DNA of 6,297 nucleotides from Thermoprotei archaeon. Lineage in GTDB: Archaea; Thermoproteota; Thermoprotei_A; Sulfolobales; Ignisphaeraceae. How positions within the stretch are numbered: the stretch's first letter is position 1; each line of letters opens with the position of its first letter. The notes under the pieces were generated by a model. That model did not search any database. It saw only the letters and a program-made list of their open reading frames with translations, and was not told where the DNA came from. The position numbers and the translations under genes were made by a program. Positions 5,394 to 6,297 of this stretch are shown here, in pieces. The stretch spans positions 1 through 6,297 of the forward strand of contig QMXA01000064.1 in the NCBI GenBank assembly GCA_003661905.1, read 5' to 3'.

Positions 5394-6297
5394 ATGGAAT
5401 TGATGAATACCCAAATTACGAAATCACTAGAGAATATTAGAGATATTATTGAGTATTGTAAGCGCTGTGGTCTTTGCTTACCCTACTGCCCCATATATGA
5501 AGTTAGTAAGAGGTTAGAGACTATTAGCCCAAGAGGAAAACTTCTTCTAACCTTTGGAATTTTAACACGCAATTTGAGAATTAGACAACGTACTGCAGAA
5601 TTATTATTTTCATGCACGTTATGTAACCGATGTGCTCAAGCTTGTCCAGCAGGTATTAATATAAGTGATGCATTACTACATACTAGAATAATGCTTTTCG
5701 AAAAGGGATTTATACCCCGCATAATATCTAAGATAGCTTCTAATATGAATTCCCAAAAGAATCCTTATGGTGTGGATTTAAGTAGCAAGAACTTCTGGTT
5801 TGATTTTACATCTGAGAGAATTGAGAGTAAGGGTAATGTAGTTATATGGATGGGATGTACGACAGCGTTAAAACAACCTGAATTAGCAGCCCATGTATAT
5901 GAGGTCGTTAAGCGTTTTGAGAAATCAGTTGCGGTAATAGATAATGAACCATGCTGTGGTATACCCTTGCTCTATGCTGGAGATCTTAGAGGTTATTACA
6001 ATTCTCTTAAAGAGGCATTAAAAGCTATTTCTACAACGAATGCGAATTTAATAATAACTCCTTGTCCTAGTTGTCTTAGAGCTTTTCGTCAATTCCCACA
6101 AATGCTAAATATTAAAATCCCATTCAAGGTAATGCATATAACTGAGTATCTATGGGAGAAAATTGTGAAGAGGAAAAGTATTAGACTCAGGTATGATTAC
6201 GAGATTTTTGTTACATACCATGACCCTTGCGAATTAGCTAGGCATATGAATATATATAAAGAACCTAGAGAGCTATTAAGGAGTATAGTCAATGTTA
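5394..6297 (+). CDS. GlcF/HdrD-like iron-sulfur protein with CCG domain, cut by right edge
   Basis: The frame is open from ATG 5394 to the end of the window, giving 301 residues without a stop. Two ferredoxin-type 4Fe-4S motifs come first: C22-x2-C25-x2-C28-x3-C32-P and C74-x2-C77-x2-C80-x3-C84-P. Next is a complete CCG domain with the classic spacing: C155, then 31 residues, C187-C188, then 35 residues, C224-x2-C227. A second CCG domain is beginning at YHDPCELARH (C279) when the window ends. This order is that of GlcF and of heterodisulfide reductase subunit D, which carry electrons from a partner flavoprotein to a quinone or thiol acceptor. A weak AGGT lies 8 nt before the ATG, inside the end of the preceding gene, and the 5-bp gap implies one transcript. 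ATG 5403 is an alternative start. A further 100 or more residues are expected beyond the edge. Confidence 0.92.
   Translation, partial: MELMNTQITKSLENIRDIIEYCKRCGLCLPYCPIYEVSKRLETISPRGKLLLTFGILTRNLRIRQRTAELLFSCTLCNRCAQACPAGINISDALLHTRIMLFEKGFIPRIISKIASNMNSQKNPYGVDLSSKNFWFDFTSERIESKGNVVIWMGCTTALKQPELAAHVYEVVKRFEKSVAVIDNEPCCGIPLLYAGDLRGYYNSLKEALKAISTTNANLIITPCPSCLRAFRQFPQMLNIKIPFKVMHITEYLWEKIVKRKSIRLRYDYEIFVTYHDPCELARHMNIYKEPRELLRSIVNV

Overview
The window looks like chromosomal DNA from a thermophilic archaeon, most likely a crenarchaeon (Thermoproteota). The supporting signs are low G+C, heavy use of AGA/AGG for Arg and ATA for Ile, TATA-like boxes about 25-30 nt from start codons that have almost no leader, GGTG-type ribosome sites, a GTG and a TTG start, and an archaeal gene set. 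This placement is inference; there is no rRNA or tRNA to anchor it.

Layout. (1) Positions 1-444 carry the 3' part of a YrdC/Sua5-type tRNA threonylcarbamoyladenosine (t6A) synthesis gene, cut by the left edge. (2) Positions 540-1256 encode a DUF72 (YecE-like) protein with its own promoter. (3) Positions 1257-1926 (670 bp) have no convincing intact gene. They hold what may be a frame-broken MoaD/ThiS-like (ubiquitin-fold sulfur carrier) relic, an unrecognised 56-codon open frame, and a G+C-richer patch that could fold. (4) An Lrp/AsnC regulator (2400-1927, minus) and a type I glutamine synthetase (2541-3890, plus) are divergently transcribed from about 140 bp of shared DNA. (5) Positions 3988-5388 encode an FAD-linked 2-hydroxyacid dehydrogenase of the GlcD/DLD family. 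Five bases later comes a GlcF/HdrD-like iron-sulfur protein (5394 to the right edge, incomplete).

How the genes work together. The Lrp-glnA pair is a plausible local nitrogen or amino-acid switch. The shared intergenic DNA holds four copies of the hexamer TGTTCA/TGAACA. Two sit in 9-bp inverted copies (TACTGTTCA / TGAACAGTA) placed almost symmetrically 13 and 15 bp before the two start codons, which suggests operators for autoregulation and for control of glutamine synthetase. The GlcD-like and GlcF-like genes form a two-gene operon whose products would pass electrons from a 2-hydroxyacid through FAD to 4Fe-4S clusters and a CCG domain. The substrate and final acceptor cannot be read from sequence.

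I did not find a clearly new defence or mobile system. The items most worth a second look are the repeated operator in the lrp-glnA intergenic region and the decayed or unexplained 670-bp gap.
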